A stretch of DNA of 64,000 nt from Corynebacterium sp. p3-SID1241 (GTDB taxonomy: Bacteria; Actinomycetota; Actinomycetes; Mycobacteriales; Mycobacteriaceae). This document shows, in pieces, positions 1 to 8,721 of the stretch. Each line of letters starts with the position of its first letter. The first letter of the stretch is position 1. Where the stretch lies: NCBI GenBank assembly GCA_025144025.1, contig JALXWS010000003.1, positions 173,761 to 237,760 of the forward strand, given 5' to 3'. Below the pieces are notes generated by a model, which saw nothing but the letters and a program-made list of their open reading frames with translations, was not told the origin of the DNA and did no database searches. Position numbers and translations under genes: made by a program.

Positions 1-1
1 C

Positions 2-1312
2 CTTGGCTCCGCCGTAGGCGCCGGTCTCTTCCTCGGCGTGGGCCTCGGCATCCAGATTTCCGGCACCTCCGTCCTCATCTCCTATGCCGTAGCTGGCGCG
101 CTCATCGCACTGGTGATGTGGATGCTTGGTGAAATGGCCGCCGCCCGCCCCTCTTTGGGGTCATTTTCCACCTACGCCGGCCAGGCCTTCGGTCACTGGG
201 CGCGCTTTACCATGGGGTGGATTTACTGGTTCATGCTAATCATGGTGATGGGCGCTGAAATCACCGGCGCGGCCGCGATCATCTCCAGCTGGTTCGATAT
301 TGCCCCGTGGATTCCAGCGCTTATCGCCGTGGCGTTCTTCGCGGTGGTCAACTTCGCTGCTGTGGGGGGCTTTGGCGAGTTCGAGTTCTGGTTCGCCATT
401 ATCAAGGTCGGAGTCATCGTCGCCTTCCTCGTCATCGGCGCACTCATGGCGCTAGGCATCCTGCCGGGCATGGATGTCTCCTTGGCCAGCACCAATTTCA
501 CCGATAATTTCCTGCCCAATGGCATGCCTGGCTTCGCCGCTGGATTGCTGGCCGTCGCCTTTGCCTTTGGCGGCATCGAGCTGGTCACCATCGCGGCAGC
601 AGAATCCGAGGACCCTGCGCATAACGTGGCCACTGCGGTGCGCGCCATCATCGTGCGCATCATGATCTTCTACATCGGCTCCATTGTGGTTATCACCATG
701 GCGCTGCCGTTTAGCTCCATCCAGGACGCCGATGTCGCGGCCGATTCCCCCTTCACCCTAGTTCTCGCGGCCGCCAAGATTCCTTTTGCGGCTGGTTTCA
801 TGGAGGCCATTATCGCCCTAGCGCTGCTGTCTGCCTTCAACGCGCAGATTTACGCTACCTCCCGCTTGGTCTTTGACATGGCCAAAGACCACTGCGCCCC
901 AGGATTTTTCCTGAAGCAAAACCGCGCGGGCTCCCCCATCAACGCGGTGATTTTGTCCATGGTCTTCGCCTTCGCTTCGGTGGGCCTGCAGTTTTGGAAC
1001 CCTCCGGGGCTTCTGGCGTTCCTTTTCAACGCCGTCGGCGGGTGCCTGCTGATCATCTGGTCCTTCATCGTGGCTTCCTTTATTAAGCTGCACCCCGTGC
1101 TGCGCGATAACAGAGAGCTGACGGAAATCCACGTGCCCGGCTTCCCATGGCTTCCGTGGGTTACGGCCGCTGCTTTGGCCGGCCTCACTCTGCTCATGCT
1201 CTTTGATCCGGCCGCGCGCAACCAGGTCATCTCGGTGCTCATCCTGGCTGCGGTGCTCGTCATCTTGTCCTTTGTGCTTCCCACCGGCCAGCGCGCGGGG
1301 GCGCAGAAGTAG
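2..1312 (+). CDS. APC-family amino acid permease, 5' end outside window
   Basis: Cytoplasmic-membrane amino acid permease of the APC superfamily, expected to work as a proton-coupled importer. The frame is already open at base 2 with the glycine-rich first-helix signature [13 protein letters not shown], so only a short N-terminal piece is missing. About eleven hydrophobic segments follow, with the conserved stretch [17 protein letters not shown] in the middle that is typical of the AAT/GABA-permease branch. The C-terminus ends in a short basic tail. It is closely similar in layout and wording to the permease starting at 2347, and the two flank dapD, so they look like paralogues. The substrate cannot be read from the sequence. 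Confidence 0.9.
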   Translation, partial: LGSAVGAGLFLGVGLGIQISGTSVLISYAVAGALIALVMWMLGEMAAARPSLGSFSTYAGQAFGHWARFTMGWIYWFMLIMVMGAEITGAAAIISSWFDIAPWIPALIAVAFFAVVNFAAVGGFGEFEFWFAIIKVGVIVAFLVIGALMALGILPGMDVSLASTNFTDNFLPNGMPGFAAGLLAVAFAFGGIELVTIAAAESEDPAHNVATAVRAIIVRIMIFYIGSIVVITMALPFSSIQDADVAADSPFTLVLAAAKIPFAAGFMEAIIALALLSAFNAQIYATSRLVFDMAKDHCAPGFFLKQNRAGSPINAVILSMVFAFASVGLQFWNPPGLLAFLFNAVGGCLLIIWSFIVASFIKLHPVLRDNRELTEIHVPGFPWLPWVTAAALAGLTLLMLFDPAARNQVISVLILAAVLVILSFVLPTGQRAGAQK

Positions 1313-1329
1313 TTGCTAAGCTAGCGGGC

Positions 1330-2301
1330 ATGACTTCTGCATCTGCACGCGGCCTAGCAACCATTACCCATGACGGCACCGTCTTGGACGTATGGTTCCC
1401 GGCCGTATACACCGATAAGAACGTAGAGACCACCGAAACCAAGCGCTTGGAGGAGACCCCTCAGCAGTTCTCCGCGCTGGTAGGCTCGGACGAGGAGCGT
1501 GGCGTGGCCCGCGTTGCCGTTGAGACCTCCATCAAGGATCTGGATGACGCCCCCGTCGATACCTACGATGCTTACCTGCGCCTGCACCTCCTGTCCCACC
1601 GCGCGGTCAAGCCACACGGCCTGAATATGGATGGCATCTTCGGCCACCTCAATAATGTGGTCTGGACCAACTACGGTCCGTGCGCCGTGTCCGATTTCCA
1701 GATGGTGCGCGGCCGCCTGGCCTCCCGCGGTCCGGTCGTTGTTTACTCCGTGGACAAGTTCCCGCGCATGGTGGACTACGTTGTACCTTCCGGCGTCCGC
1801 ATCGGTGACGCAGACCGCGTACGCCTGGGCGCACACCTGGCTGAGGGCACCACCGTTATGCACGAGGGTTTTGTAAACTTCAACGCCGGCACCTCGGGCG
1901 CCTCCATGGTTGAAGGCCGTATCTCCGCGGGCGTCGTCGTGGGCGATGGCTCCGATATCGGTGGCGGCGCGTCCATCATGGGTACCCTGTCCGGCGGCGG
2001 CAAGGAAGTCATTTCCATTGGCGAGCGCTGCCTCCTCGGCGCCAACTCCGGCATCGGCATTTCGCTTGGCGACGACGCCGTGGTCGAAGCCGGCCTCTAC
2101 GTCACCGCCGGCACCAAGGTGGCCGTCTTTGGCAAGGTCGCGGAAGCACTCGGCGTCGAAAATGGCGAGAACGTCAAGGGCTCCCAGCTCTCCGGTGCCT
2201 CCGGCATGCTGCTGCGCCGCAACTCCATCTCTGGTGCTGTAGAAGCCGTGGAGTGGAAGTCCGAGGCCGTCGCGCTCAATGACGAGCTGCACAAGAATTA
2301 A
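1330..2301 (+). CDS. dapD: 2,3,4,5-tetrahydropyridine-2,6-dicarboxylate N-succinyltransferase
   Basis: Transfers succinyl from succinyl-CoA to tetrahydrodipicolinate, an acylation step of the diaminopimelate/lysine pathway in the cytoplasm. The 323-residue protein has the actinobacterial N-terminal domain followed by a left-handed beta-helix built of hexapeptide repeats (roughly residues 150-270, for example [19 protein letters not shown] and [17 protein letters not shown]). Length fits the actinobacterial DapD group, which is longer than the enterobacterial one. No clear Shine-Dalgarno lies before the ATG; a TAAGCT hexamer ends about 7 bases upstream, so a leaderless transcript is possible. 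dapC, a neighbouring step of the same pathway, lies about 5 kb away on the other strand. Confidence 0.95.
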   Translation: MTSASARGLATITHDGTVLDVWFPAVYTDKNVETTETKRLEETPQQFSALVGSDEERGVARVAVETSIKDLDDAPVDTYDAYLRLHLLSHRAVKPHGLNMDGIFGHLNNVVWTNYGPCAVSDFQMVRGRLASRGPVVVYSVDKFPRMVDYVVPSGVRIGDADRVRLGAHLAEGTTVMHEGFVNFNAGTSGASMVEGRISAGVVVGDGSDIGGGASIMGTLSGGGKEVISIGERCLLGANSGIGISLGDDAVVEAGLYVTAGTKVAVFGKVAEALGVENGENVKGSQLSGASGMLLRRNSISGAVEAVEWKSEAVALNDELHKN

Positions 2302-2346
2302 CACCCCCGATTCCTATAGCCCAATCGGGCAAAATAAGATGGAGGG

Positions 2347-3732
2347 GTGACTGATAACTCCTCCACCCTCGGTTCTGGCCTGAAGGTCCGCCACCTGACG
2401 ATGATGGGGCTAGGCTCCACCATCGGTGCCGGACTTTTCTTGGGCACCGGCGTCGGCATTTCCGCCGCCGGCCCCGCCGTGCTCCTCGCCTACGTCGTCG
2501 CCGGCTTTCTTGCCATTTTGGTTATGCAGATGCTGGGCGAGATGGGCACCGTTATCCCCGCCTCCGGCTCCTTTTCCGAATACGCCGAACACGGCATCGG
2601 CCGCTGGGCGGGCTTTACCCAGGGCTGGATTTATTGGCTGGCCACCGTCGCCGTCTTGGGCGCCGAAATCACCGGCGCGGCCGGCTTCATTGGCTCTTGG
2701 TTCAACGTTTCGCCGTGGATCCCCGCCGCCATCTGCGTGGTCCTCTTCGGAATCATCAATCTGCTGCGCGTGCGCAGCTTCGGCGAATTCGAGTACTGGT
2801 TCGCGCTCATCAAGGTCATCGTGATCGTAGCCTTCCTCATCATCGGCGCGCTGCTCATCCTTGGCCTCCTGCCCGGCCATTCCTTTATCGGAACCTCCGT
2901 CTTCCTAGAGGACGGCTTCATGCCCAATGGCCTCGGCGGCGTCGCGGCCGGCCTACTCGCAGTGGCCTTCGCCTTCGGCGGCATCGAGGTGGTCGCCATC
3001 GCCTCCGCCGAATCCGAAGACCCAGAGAAGTCCCTGGTCAATGCCGTGCGCTCCACCATCTTGCGCATCTCCGTGTTCTACCTAGGCTCTGTCCTGATCA
3101 TCACGTTCCTCTTGCCCTATTCCATCCTGGGAGATGCCTCCACGGCCGCAGAATCGCCCTTCACCATGGTTCTCGAACGCGCCGGCATCCCGGGCGCGGC
3201 CGGCATCATGGAAGTCGTCATCGTCCTTGCACTACTCTCCGCTTTCAACTCCCAGATCTACGCCTCCTCCCGCATGATGCATTCCCTCGCTTCCCGTGGC
3301 GAGGCCCCGCGCATCTTCACCTCCACCAATAGGGACGGCGTTCCCACCACCGCCATCGGCCTGTCCGTCCTCCTCTCGGCCGTCATGGTCGTGCTCAACT
3401 ACGCCGATACAGGCTGGCTCCTTACCTTCATGCTCAACGCCGCCGGCGCCTCCCTGCTCATCGTCTGGGTCTTTATCGCCGTCAGCCAATTGCGCCTGCG
3501 CCGCCAACTTGAGGCCCTCCACCCGCTGCCCATCCGCATGTGGACCTTCCCCTACCTCACCTGGTTTGCCCTCGCCCTCTTCGCAGCCATCGCGGTGCTC
3601 ATGCTTACCGACGCCACCGCCCGCACCCAACTCCTCTCCGCCGCCGCCATGTTCGCGGTGCTCGCCCTCGCCGGCGTCATCAATTCCAAGGTTCGCGGCA
3701 TCAACCCCACCTCGACGCTGCCTCTCACCTAG
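2347..3732 (+). CDS. APC-family amino acid permease
   Basis: Complete 461-residue APC-superfamily permease. The start is GTG, with GGAGGG directly upstream. The first helix carries GSTIGAGLFLGTGVGIS, and twelve hydrophobic segments can be followed to the C-terminus. The FGGIEVVAIASAESEDP stretch is shared with the truncated permease before dapD, including the GWIYW motif in the third helix. The 45-base gap to dapD contains a small stem but no T-tract, so co-transcription with dapD is possible. An amino acid is the likely substrate, but its identity is unknown; a role linked to lysine is only suggested by position. Confidence 0.9.
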   Translation: MTDNSSTLGSGLKVRHLTMMGLGSTIGAGLFLGTGVGISAAGPAVLLAYVVAGFLAILVMQMLGEMGTVIPASGSFSEYAEHGIGRWAGFTQGWIYWLATVAVLGAEITGAAGFIGSWFNVSPWIPAAICVVLFGIINLLRVRSFGEFEYWFALIKVIVIVAFLIIGALLILGLLPGHSFIGTSVFLEDGFMPNGLGGVAAGLLAVAFAFGGIEVVAIASAESEDPEKSLVNAVRSTILRISVFYLGSVLIITFLLPYSILGDASTAAESPFTMVLERAGIPGAAGIMEVVIVLALLSAFNSQIYASSRMMHSLASRGEAPRIFTSTNRDGVPTTAIGLSVLLSAVMVVLNYADTGWLLTFMLNAAGASLLIVWVFIAVSQLRLRRQLEALHPLPIRMWTFPYLTWFALALFAAIAVLMLTDATARTQLLSAAAMFAVLALAGVINSKVRGINPTSTLPLT

Positions 3733-3774
3733 CCCCGCACCTCCCCCCTCGCCCCTACTCACCCTGCTCCCCCG

Positions 3775-3838
3775 CCCTTCGCGCTCACGGGGAGGTCGAT
3801 GGGGCGTCGGAAAGCACTGCTAGTGAGCGTCACGAGGA
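3775..3838. repeat. Inverted-repeat unit A1
   Basis: The left arm CCCTTCGCGCTCACGG is seen directly; the right arm GTGAGCGTCACGAGG is degenerate. First of two tandem units between the permease and the DUF559 gene. It belongs to the seven-copy family described in the findings. Confidence 0.6.
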
Positions 3839-3850
3839 GACTCTGCTGCC

Positions 3851-3916
3851 CCTTCCCCACGCGCTCACGGGGAGCTCAAATCGGAGCCAACTGGGGCTGC
3901 CGGTGAGCGCGAAGGG
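3851..3916. repeat. Inverted-repeat unit A2
   Basis: The left arm is altered (CCTTCCCCACGCGCTCAC); the right arm GTGAGCGCGAAGGG is perfect. It ends four bases before a DnaA box. Confidence 0.65.
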
Positions 3917-3919
3917 AAG

Positions 3920-3928
3920 TTATCCACA
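3920..3928 (+). promoter_or_regulatory. DnaA box 1
   Basis: Exact TTATCCACA, the strongest class of DnaA-binding nonamer, in the 302-base gap before the DUF559 gene. A second identical copy lies 52 bases on in the same orientation. Confidence 0.5.
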
Positions 3929-3971
3929 GCAGCCCCTGCCGCACTCCGGAAAAGTATGCCCTAGCCCCAAG

Positions 3972-3980
3972 TTATCCACA
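3972..3980 (+). promoter_or_regulatory. DnaA box 2
   Basis: Second exact TTATCCACA, same strand as the first, 55 bases upstream of the DUF559 start codon. Spacing of 52 bases between the boxes is about five helical turns. Confidence 0.5.
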
Positions 3981-4034
3981 GGTTGCGGTAGCGTGCGTAG
4001 CCACATCGCCTTGGAACCGTTTACTTTAAGCTCT

Positions 4035-4880
4035 ATGGGGGCATGGACTACCGCGGAACTTCGCGGGCGGGGTTTGAGCAAGGATGCGATTCGTCGCAAG
4101 GTGCGCGAGGGGAAGCTCTTTCGCGTGCATCGGGGGATATATACCGATGAATGGACGCCACTCGCGGTGGCGCGGGCTCTCGCACATGGACTCAGCCGCA
4201 TCCATTTCACGGGAAAGACGGCTCAGGAGATTTCCCTTGGCCGCCAGCTGACGTTTCCGCTGGAAGCGGAGGGACCACGTACCTTGAGGGGCAAGAACTT
4301 CCATGTTTCACACTCGCGTCTCCGGGCTACGTGCAAGGTAAACGGTCTACCGGTGGTGCAACCGTTGTGGGCTGCGCGCAAGATTTCGCGTGCGTGCACG
4401 CCCCTGTTGGAAGAACACTACAGAGGAAAGCATGGCCCCGGCCGCTTGGAAAGAGATCGCCGACGTATGCGGCGCGTTCCGAAGCCTCTGAAAGACACGA
4501 TTCGGCACGCCGCGATCGGCACCGATAGCCCACCGGAGCGTACGCTGAGTCGGCAGCTCCGAGCAGAAGGAATCTATCCTGAGCACAATGTTCTCATTGC
4601 GGGTTACCGCTTTGATCTCAAGATGGGCAAACTCCTCGTGGAAGTTGACGGGTGGGAGTATCACAAGCACAGCCAGGCATTTCAAGCGGACCGATGCAAG
4701 CAAAACGCGGCTGTGGCTCACGGATTCACGGTTTTGCGATTCACTGCCGACGACGTCAATCACCACCTCGACCAGGCCATTTTGCTCATTAAAGCCACCC
4801 TTGAGCTACTTAAAGGAGGGAATCCACAGCTTCCTTCCTGCGCTACAAGCCCCTATTGGAATTGGCATCTGTGTGCATAG
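4035..4880 (+). CDS. AbiEi-like / DUF559 (Vsr-like) endonuclease domain protein
   Basis: A 281-residue protein of a type common in actinobacteria. The N-terminal part (about residues 1-60) looks like the winged-helix domain of AbiEi-type regulators (TTAELRGRGLSKDAIRRKV, then FRVHRGIY). The C-terminal part (about 165-275) is a DUF559/Vsr-like PD-(D/E)xK fold, with candidate catalytic residues in YRFDLK (about 193) and LVEVDG (about 202). The frame is open far upstream, but that stretch is intergenic repeat, so I start at ATG 4035; a TACTTT hexamer ends 7 bases before it, compatible with a leaderless message. A defence or DNA-repair role is plausible but not shown. Confidence 0.7.
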   Translation: MGAWTTAELRGRGLSKDAIRRKVREGKLFRVHRGIYTDEWTPLAVARALAHGLSRIHFTGKTAQEISLGRQLTFPLEAEGPRTLRGKNFHVSHSRLRATCKVNGLPVVQPLWAARKISRACTPLLEEHYRGKHGPGRLERDRRRMRRVPKPLKDTIRHAAIGTDSPPERTLSRQLRAEGIYPEHNVLIAGYRFDLKMGKLLVEVDGWEYHKHSQAFQADRCKQNAAVAHGFTVLRFTADDVNHHLDQAILLIKATLELLKGGNPQLPSCATSPYWNWHLCA

Positions 4881-4891
4881 CCCTTGCTATT

Positions 4892-4926
4892 TTGACAAGT
4901 ATCTTTTACACTAACTGCTATATATT
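4892..4926 (+). promoter_or_regulatory. Predicted promoter of the XRE-membrane pair
   Basis: TTGACA at 4892-4897, followed by an AT-rich -10 region with an extended -10 look (TGCTATATATT, 4916-4926). It drives the small regulator gene starting at 4949. The exact -10 hexamer is ambiguous. Confidence 0.5.
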
Positions 4927-4948
4927 TGACACGGTGGAAGGAGGGACG

Positions 4949-5158
4949 ATGGCTGAGAACCCCAATATGGTCCGCAAATGGCGCCGCTGGCAGGAATTAT
5001 CGCAAGCCGAACTCGCCGAAAGGGCCGGCGTCTCCCGTCAGACCATCGCCAATATCGAGCGCGGAAACTACTCGCCGTCCGTGCACCTCGCACTGGATAT
5101 CTGCCGCGAACTTGGAAAAACCGTTGAAGAAATCTTTGGAGCTGAACAACATGATTAA
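4949..5158 (+). CDS. Small XRE-family HTH regulator
   Basis: A 69-residue DNA-binding protein consisting almost only of a helix-turn-helix (LSQAELAERAGVSRQTIANI, then ERGNYSPSVHLALDICRELG). ATG 4949 is preceded by GGAAGGAGGG at good distance, which decides this start over earlier in-frame codons. Its stop overlaps the start of the next gene (ATGATTAA, 8 bases), so the two are translationally coupled. Regulators of this size beside a small membrane protein gene are a recurring actinobacterial arrangement. Autoregulation from the strong TTGACA promoter is likely but inferred. Confidence 0.85.
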   Translation: MAENPNMVRKWRRWQELSQAELAERAGVSRQTIANIERGNYSPSVHLALDICRELGKTVEEIFGAEQHD

Positions 5159-5633
5159 CGCCATTGCTAACTACTCCCTCAATGAAATCGAGCGCACAAC
5201 TCGCGATGAATTCGAACGCGATACATGCCTCAAAGCATGCGCAATCGGCATGGCCCCGATCCCATTCCTCGAGCTCATCATCGCCGCAGTCCTTGCTTGG
5301 GTCCTCCCTGGCCAAATGAGTATGCTGTGCTTGCTCGCGCTCGCCCCATCCATCATCGGCAATTTCATCGGCACGGCTTGGATGCGCAAGCGGGTCGCTA
5401 CCCCGCTAGTGAGCCGCAACTGGACGGCTATCGCCGTCTACCTCATCCCACTGATCGCCATGTTCGCTGGTATTGCGTATAATGCCTACGCGCCTGCCGA
5501 CGGCCACAACCCCGTCGCTTACCTCATCGGCACCGCCGTCGGTGCCATCACCGTACTCATCCTCACCCCATTCATTCGTCGCCGTCAGCACCGCCGCGAC
5601 CAGGCCCGCCTCGATGCCGAGCTAGAGGACTAA
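5151..5633 (+). CDS. Membrane protein coupled to XRE regulator
   Basis: A 160-residue protein with about four hydrophobic segments (near residues 32-52, 57-76, 93-112 and 124-142) between a charged N-terminus (NEIERTTRDEFERD) and a basic C-terminal tail (RRRQHRRDQARLDAELED). The start ATG overlaps the regulator's stop codon. I do not recognise a family. The coupling suggests that the regulator and membrane protein act together, for example as a membrane-sensing or anti-regulator pair, but nothing in the sequence proves this. Confidence 0.7.
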   Translation: MINAIANYSLNEIERTTRDEFERDTCLKACAIGMAPIPFLELIIAAVLAWVLPGQMSMLCLLALAPSIIGNFIGTAWMRKRVATPLVSRNWTAIAVYLIPLIAMFAGIAYNAYAPADGHNPVAYLIGTAVGAITVLILTPFIRRRQHRRDQARLDAELED

Positions 5634-5657
5634 ACACCTCCCAGCTCCCCTCACCTG

Positions 5658-5718
5658 CCCTTCGCGCTCACTGCGCAGGGCGGGTTCTCTCGTCTCGCCC
5701 TAGCCGTGAACGCGACGG
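5658..5718. repeat. Inverted-repeat unit B1
   Basis: Left arm CCCTTCGCGCTCAC is perfect; right arm GTGAACGCGACGG is degenerate. It lies between the convergent membrane protein and GtrA genes. Confidence 0.6.
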
Positions 5719-5728
5719 TAGGTTCCTC

Positions 5729-5791
5729 CCCCTTGCCGCTCACCGAGATCAAGAAAAGGCCCCACCGTCGAGCGCTGGTGAGCGCGAAGGG
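5729..5791. repeat. Inverted-repeat unit B2
   Basis: Left arm CCCTTGCCGCTCACC has one change; right arm GTGAGCGCGAAGGG is perfect. Second tandem unit of locus B. Confidence 0.65.
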
Positions 5792-5826
5792 CGATGGGGT
5801 GGGGCGAGGCTTGACACAGGGCCGGG

Positions 5827-6390
5827 CTAGGCGGGCTCAGTCTCCTCGACAACCTGCGGCGTCTTCGGCTTCGAGCGGAAAGTCCACAGCTTATTCAGAA
5901 TGAAATTGATCGGCATTGCAACAATGATGGAAATGGCCGATGCCCAGTACACCTTTGTACGCAGACCGGTTGAATTATCCAGAATGTCTGAAGGCAAATG
6001 CAGCGGCGAAGTCGGGTTCATTAACAATGTCGCCACGACTTGGCTTACGAGGAAAGCTCCAATGCCAGCGAGCAGGAATGGGAAGAATCCACGCAGCCAA
6101 GACACTTTCGTGACTGAGCGGAAGGTCCACATTCGGTTGAGTTGGTAGTTCCAAGTGTTCGCGACCAAGAAGGCGATAGTCAGGAACACGTGATACCAGC
6201 GGATATGAAAGACGGAACCAAAGAGGTTCATAAATGGATCGTCCGCATCAATGCCGCCAGACCACCAAGTAATCTTTCTGCACAGGTAAACGACGAAAAG
6301 ATTGACAACCGTACCGGAACCGCCGACGATGCCGAATTTGAGAAACTGCCCAAAATTGGACACAAAGCGCGCGACGCTGAGGTCTGCCAT
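5827..6390 (-). CDS. GtrA-family membrane protein
   Basis: A 187-residue GtrA-like protein with four membrane segments. This family is linked to translocation of polyprenyl-phosphate sugars in glycan and cell-wall glycosylation. The N-terminal stretch FLKFGIVGGSGTVVNLFVVY is the family signature, and the C-terminal KLWTFRS pattern repeats an internal NRMWTFRS, as expected for this two-hairpin family. ATG 6390 is chosen because AAAGGCGG sits just upstream; an in-frame codon nine triplets earlier has no such site. The substrate is unknown. Confidence 0.85.
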   Translation of the reverse strand: MADLSVARFVSNFGQFLKFGIVGGSGTVVNLFVVYLCRKITWWSGGIDADDPFMNLFGSVFHIRWYHVFLTIAFLVANTWNYQLNRMWTFRSVTKVSWLRGFFPFLLAGIGAFLVSQVVATLLMNPTSPLHLPSDILDNSTGLRTKVYWASAISIIVAMPINFILNKLWTFRSKPKTPQVVEETEPA

Positions 6391-6420
6391 GGGCCGCCTT
6401 TCTAGCCAGTGAATCAATAA

Positions 6421-7260
6421 CTACTCGATTGTAGTTCTTAAGCCCTGCGAACTGAAAAATTGACGCTCGGAATGTGATAGAGGATCTATAAAAGTTATAG
6501 CCTCGTGGAGGAGCGCGAGTGGAGTGCGGAAGTCATAGAGGTCAAGCTCACACGGGGTGGGATAGGTATCGTCGCCGAGCAGCGGGTGGCCGAGGTGATC
6601 GAGCAGCACCCGCAGCTGGTGGGTATGACCGGTACGCGGCCACATGGTCACTTCCCGGCCGGCGGCGCGCACATAGGTAGAAGTGAGCGTGCCATCGGAA
6701 GCAGCGAGCACTTGACGCGTCCCGCGGGGCTTGCGCATACGCAGGGCAATTTCCCGGTCCACATAAAGCGGCTGCTTGACGACGCCCCGATATCTCTTCA
6801 CCGCGCTCCCCTCCAAAAAGATGCGCTGGTAAGCGGCGCGGGTATCGGGATTGCGGGAGCAAATGACAAGCCCGGCGGTCAGGCGGTCTAGGCGGTGCAG
6901 GGGCACGATATCGTCTTCACCGAAGTCCACGCGCAGGCGGGTTTGCAGAGTTTCGCGCTGGAGGCGACCGTTGGTGGTCGTAGGCAGAAAGTGCGGCTTA
7001 TCGGCCACGATGAGGTCGCGGTCGGCGTGGACCACGGAGTAGTCGAAAGGAATCGGGCGCTCCGGCGGCACCGTGGGGTGGTACCACGCCGGCACGGGAC
7101 GCGGAAGCGCGGCACCAGGCGGCAACACGGTGCCAGCCGGAAAGGGGGAGTCGCCGGCAAGTGCGGCGAAGTACTCCCCTTCCTCCGGCACGCGGCCACG
7201 CAGGACCGTTTTGCGCGGGGAGATACCCGCGCGGGCGGGTGGCCTTCCGGAATCAGGCAC
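6421..7260 (-). CDS. RluA-family pseudouridine synthase
   Basis: Isomerises uridine to pseudouridine in RNA, probably rRNA. The catalytic motif HRLDRLTAG is present, with the downstream TGHTHQLRVLLDHLGHPLLGD stretch of the RluA/RluD branch (positions about 145 and 220). The frame is open further upstream inside dapC. I take GTG 7260, whose reading frame overlaps the dapC stop by 8 bases, giving 279 residues and translational coupling. No strong ribosome site is seen, so the exact start is uncertain. The target nucleotide cannot be assigned. Confidence 0.8.
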   Translation of the reverse strand: MPDSGRPPARAGISPRKTVLRGRVPEEGEYFAALAGDSPFPAGTVLPPGAALPRPVPAWYHPTVPPERPIPFDYSVVHADRDLIVADKPHFLPTTTNGRLQRETLQTRLRVDFGEDDIVPLHRLDRLTAGLVICSRNPDTRAAYQRIFLEGSAVKRYRGVVKQPLYVDREIALRMRKPRGTRQVLAASDGTLTSTYVRAAGREVTMWPRTGHTHQLRVLLDHLGHPLLGDDTYPTPCELDLYDFRTPLALLHEAITFIDPLSHSERQFFSSQGLRTTIE

Positions 7261-8341
7261 CGGCGAGGCGGTCAACGGCGGCATCGATGCGTTCATCGGT
7301 ACCGTTGAGGCCGATGCGCACGTGCTTCTCACCGGCCGGGCCATAAAAATCACCGGGAGCGGCGAGGATGCCACGCTCGGCTAGCCAATCGATGGTTTCA
7401 CGGCAGTTCTCGCCCCGGGTAGCCCAAAGGTACATGCCGGCATCGGAGTGGTCGATGGTAAAGCCGGCGTCGACAAGCGCGTGCATGAGCACCGCGCGCC
7501 GAGAGGCGTAGCGGTTGCGCTGAAGGGCCTCAGTGTCGTCGTCGTTTAGCGCGGCGACCATGGCGGCCTGGATGGGACCTGGAACGATGAGGCCGGCGTG
7601 CTTGCGCAGCTGGAGCAGCTCGGCGATGAGGTCATTATCGCCAGCGAAGAAGCCGGCGCGGTAGGAGGCCATGTTCGCGGTCTTGGACAGCGAATGCATA
7701 GCGATCAGGCCGGTGTTATCGCCATCGGTCACGCGCGGATCGAGGATAGAGACCGGCGGGTTATCGTCGTTCCAACCCAAGCTCATATAGCACTCATCGG
7801 AGGCGATAATGGCGCCGGTCTCCCGCGCCCACGCCACGATGCGGCGCAGTTCCTCCACGCCGATCACGCGGCCGGTGGGATTGGACGGAGAATTCAAAAA
7901 GACCAGGGAGGCATCCTGGAAATCGGAATCCGCGCGCAGCGGCGTGGCGCCGGCGAGCAGGGCGCCTACCTCGTAGGTGGGATAGGCCACCGACGGGAAG
8001 GCGACGGTCTCGCCGCGCATACCCAAAAGCGTAGGCAGCCAGGCGATAGCCTCCTTGGTGCCAACCACCGGCAATACGCGGTCGACCTGCATGTTATAGC
8101 GGCGCGTTAGCGCGGCGGCGATGGCCTCGCGCAGATCCGGGGTGCCGGCTGTCTGCGGGTAGCCAGGGTTCTGCGCGGCTGCGGTCAACGCGAGCTGCAC
8201 GCCTGGGGATACAGGGTCAACGGGGTTGCCCACCGAGAGGTCAACGATTCCACCCGGGTGGGCCTGGGCCTTTTTCTTGGCGCCGGCCAGTGAATCCCAG
8301 GGGAAGTCTGGAAGCGTCTTTCCTAGCGGTGTGCGTGCCAT
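7253..8341 (-). CDS. dapC: Succinyldiaminopimelate transaminase
   Basis: PLP-dependent aminotransferase (class I/II fold) that converts N-succinyl-2-amino-6-ketopimelate to N-succinyl-LL-diaminopimelate with glutamate as donor. The 362-residue protein has the N-terminus GKTLPDFPWDSL typical of actinobacterial DapC, the SNPTG-type stretch NSPSNPTGRV, and the PLP lysine in HSLSKTANMASYRAGF (about residue 215-230). It lies three bases downstream of the ferredoxin gene, an arrangement shared with mycobacteria and corynebacteria. It acts beside DapD in succinylase-type lysine synthesis. Confidence 0.93.
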   Translation of the reverse strand: MARTPLGKTLPDFPWDSLAGAKKKAQAHPGGIVDLSVGNPVDPVSPGVQLALTAAAQNPGYPQTAGTPDLREAIAAALTRRYNMQVDRVLPVVGTKEAIAWLPTLLGMRGETVAFPSVAYPTYEVGALLAGATPLRADSDFQDASLVFLNSPSNPTGRVIGVEELRRIVAWARETGAIIASDECYMSLGWNDDNPPVSILDPRVTDGDNTGLIAMHSLSKTANMASYRAGFFAGDNDLIAELLQLRKHAGLIVPGPIQAAMVAALNDDDTEALQRNRYASRRAVLMHALVDAGFTIDHSDAGMYLWATRGENCRETIDWLAERGILAAPGDFYGPAGEKHVRIGLNGTDERIDAAVDRLAGA

Positions 8342-8344
8342 GTC

Positions 8345-8668
8345 TTACTCCTGATTCTGTGGCGGAAGCGCGGCAATCATTGGAACGTCAAAGTCCTGTG
8401 GGCCGAGGGCCGCCGCGCCGCCTGGGGAACCCAGGTCATCGAAGAATGCCGCGTTGGCGTCGTTGTAGTCCAGCCACTCATCGGGAACGTCGTCCTCGTA
8501 GAAGATGGCCTCAACCGGGCATGCGGGCTCGCAGGCGCCGCAGTCCACGCACTCATCCGGATGGATGTAGAGCATGCGCTTGCCCTCGTAGATGCAATCA
8601 ACAGGGCATTCTTCAACGCAGCTGCGGTCCATTACGTCAACGCAAGGCTGTGCGATCGTATAAGTCAT
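8345..8668 (-). CDS. fdxC: 7Fe ferredoxin
   Basis: A 107-residue soluble electron carrier. The first cluster region shows [17 protein letters not shown], the pattern for a 3Fe-4S plus shared-cysteine arrangement. The second is [15 protein letters not shown] for a 4Fe-4S cluster. Length and the acidic C-terminal extension match mycobacterial FdxC/FdxA-type ferredoxins. AAGGAAT precedes the ATG at good spacing. The gene is first in a short cluster with dapC and the pseudouridine synthase. Its redox partner is not known from context. Confidence 0.92.
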   Translation of the reverse strand: MTYTIAQPCVDVMDRSCVEECPVDCIYEGKRMLYIHPDECVDCGACEPACPVEAIFYEDDVPDEWLDYNDANAAFFDDLGSPGGAAALGPQDFDVPMIAALPPQNQE

Positions 8669-8721
8669 GGAGATTCCTTGAAGCTTCCTGATTTCTCGGA
8701 TTTGGGATGTTTAACAGTATG

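Noticed and set aside
1354-2304. Long open frame (316 codons) on the minus strand across dapD
   Set aside because: Antisense shadow of a clear dapD; the translation has no family features and comes from the G+C-rich codon pattern.
2306-2329. CCCGATT/AATCGGG stem after dapD as a terminator
   Set aside because: Only seven pairs, and followed by an A-rich rather than T-rich stretch; too weak to call.
3540-4034. Upstream extension of the DUF559 gene
   Set aside because: The extension runs through the end of the permease gene and the inverted repeats, and has no protein features.
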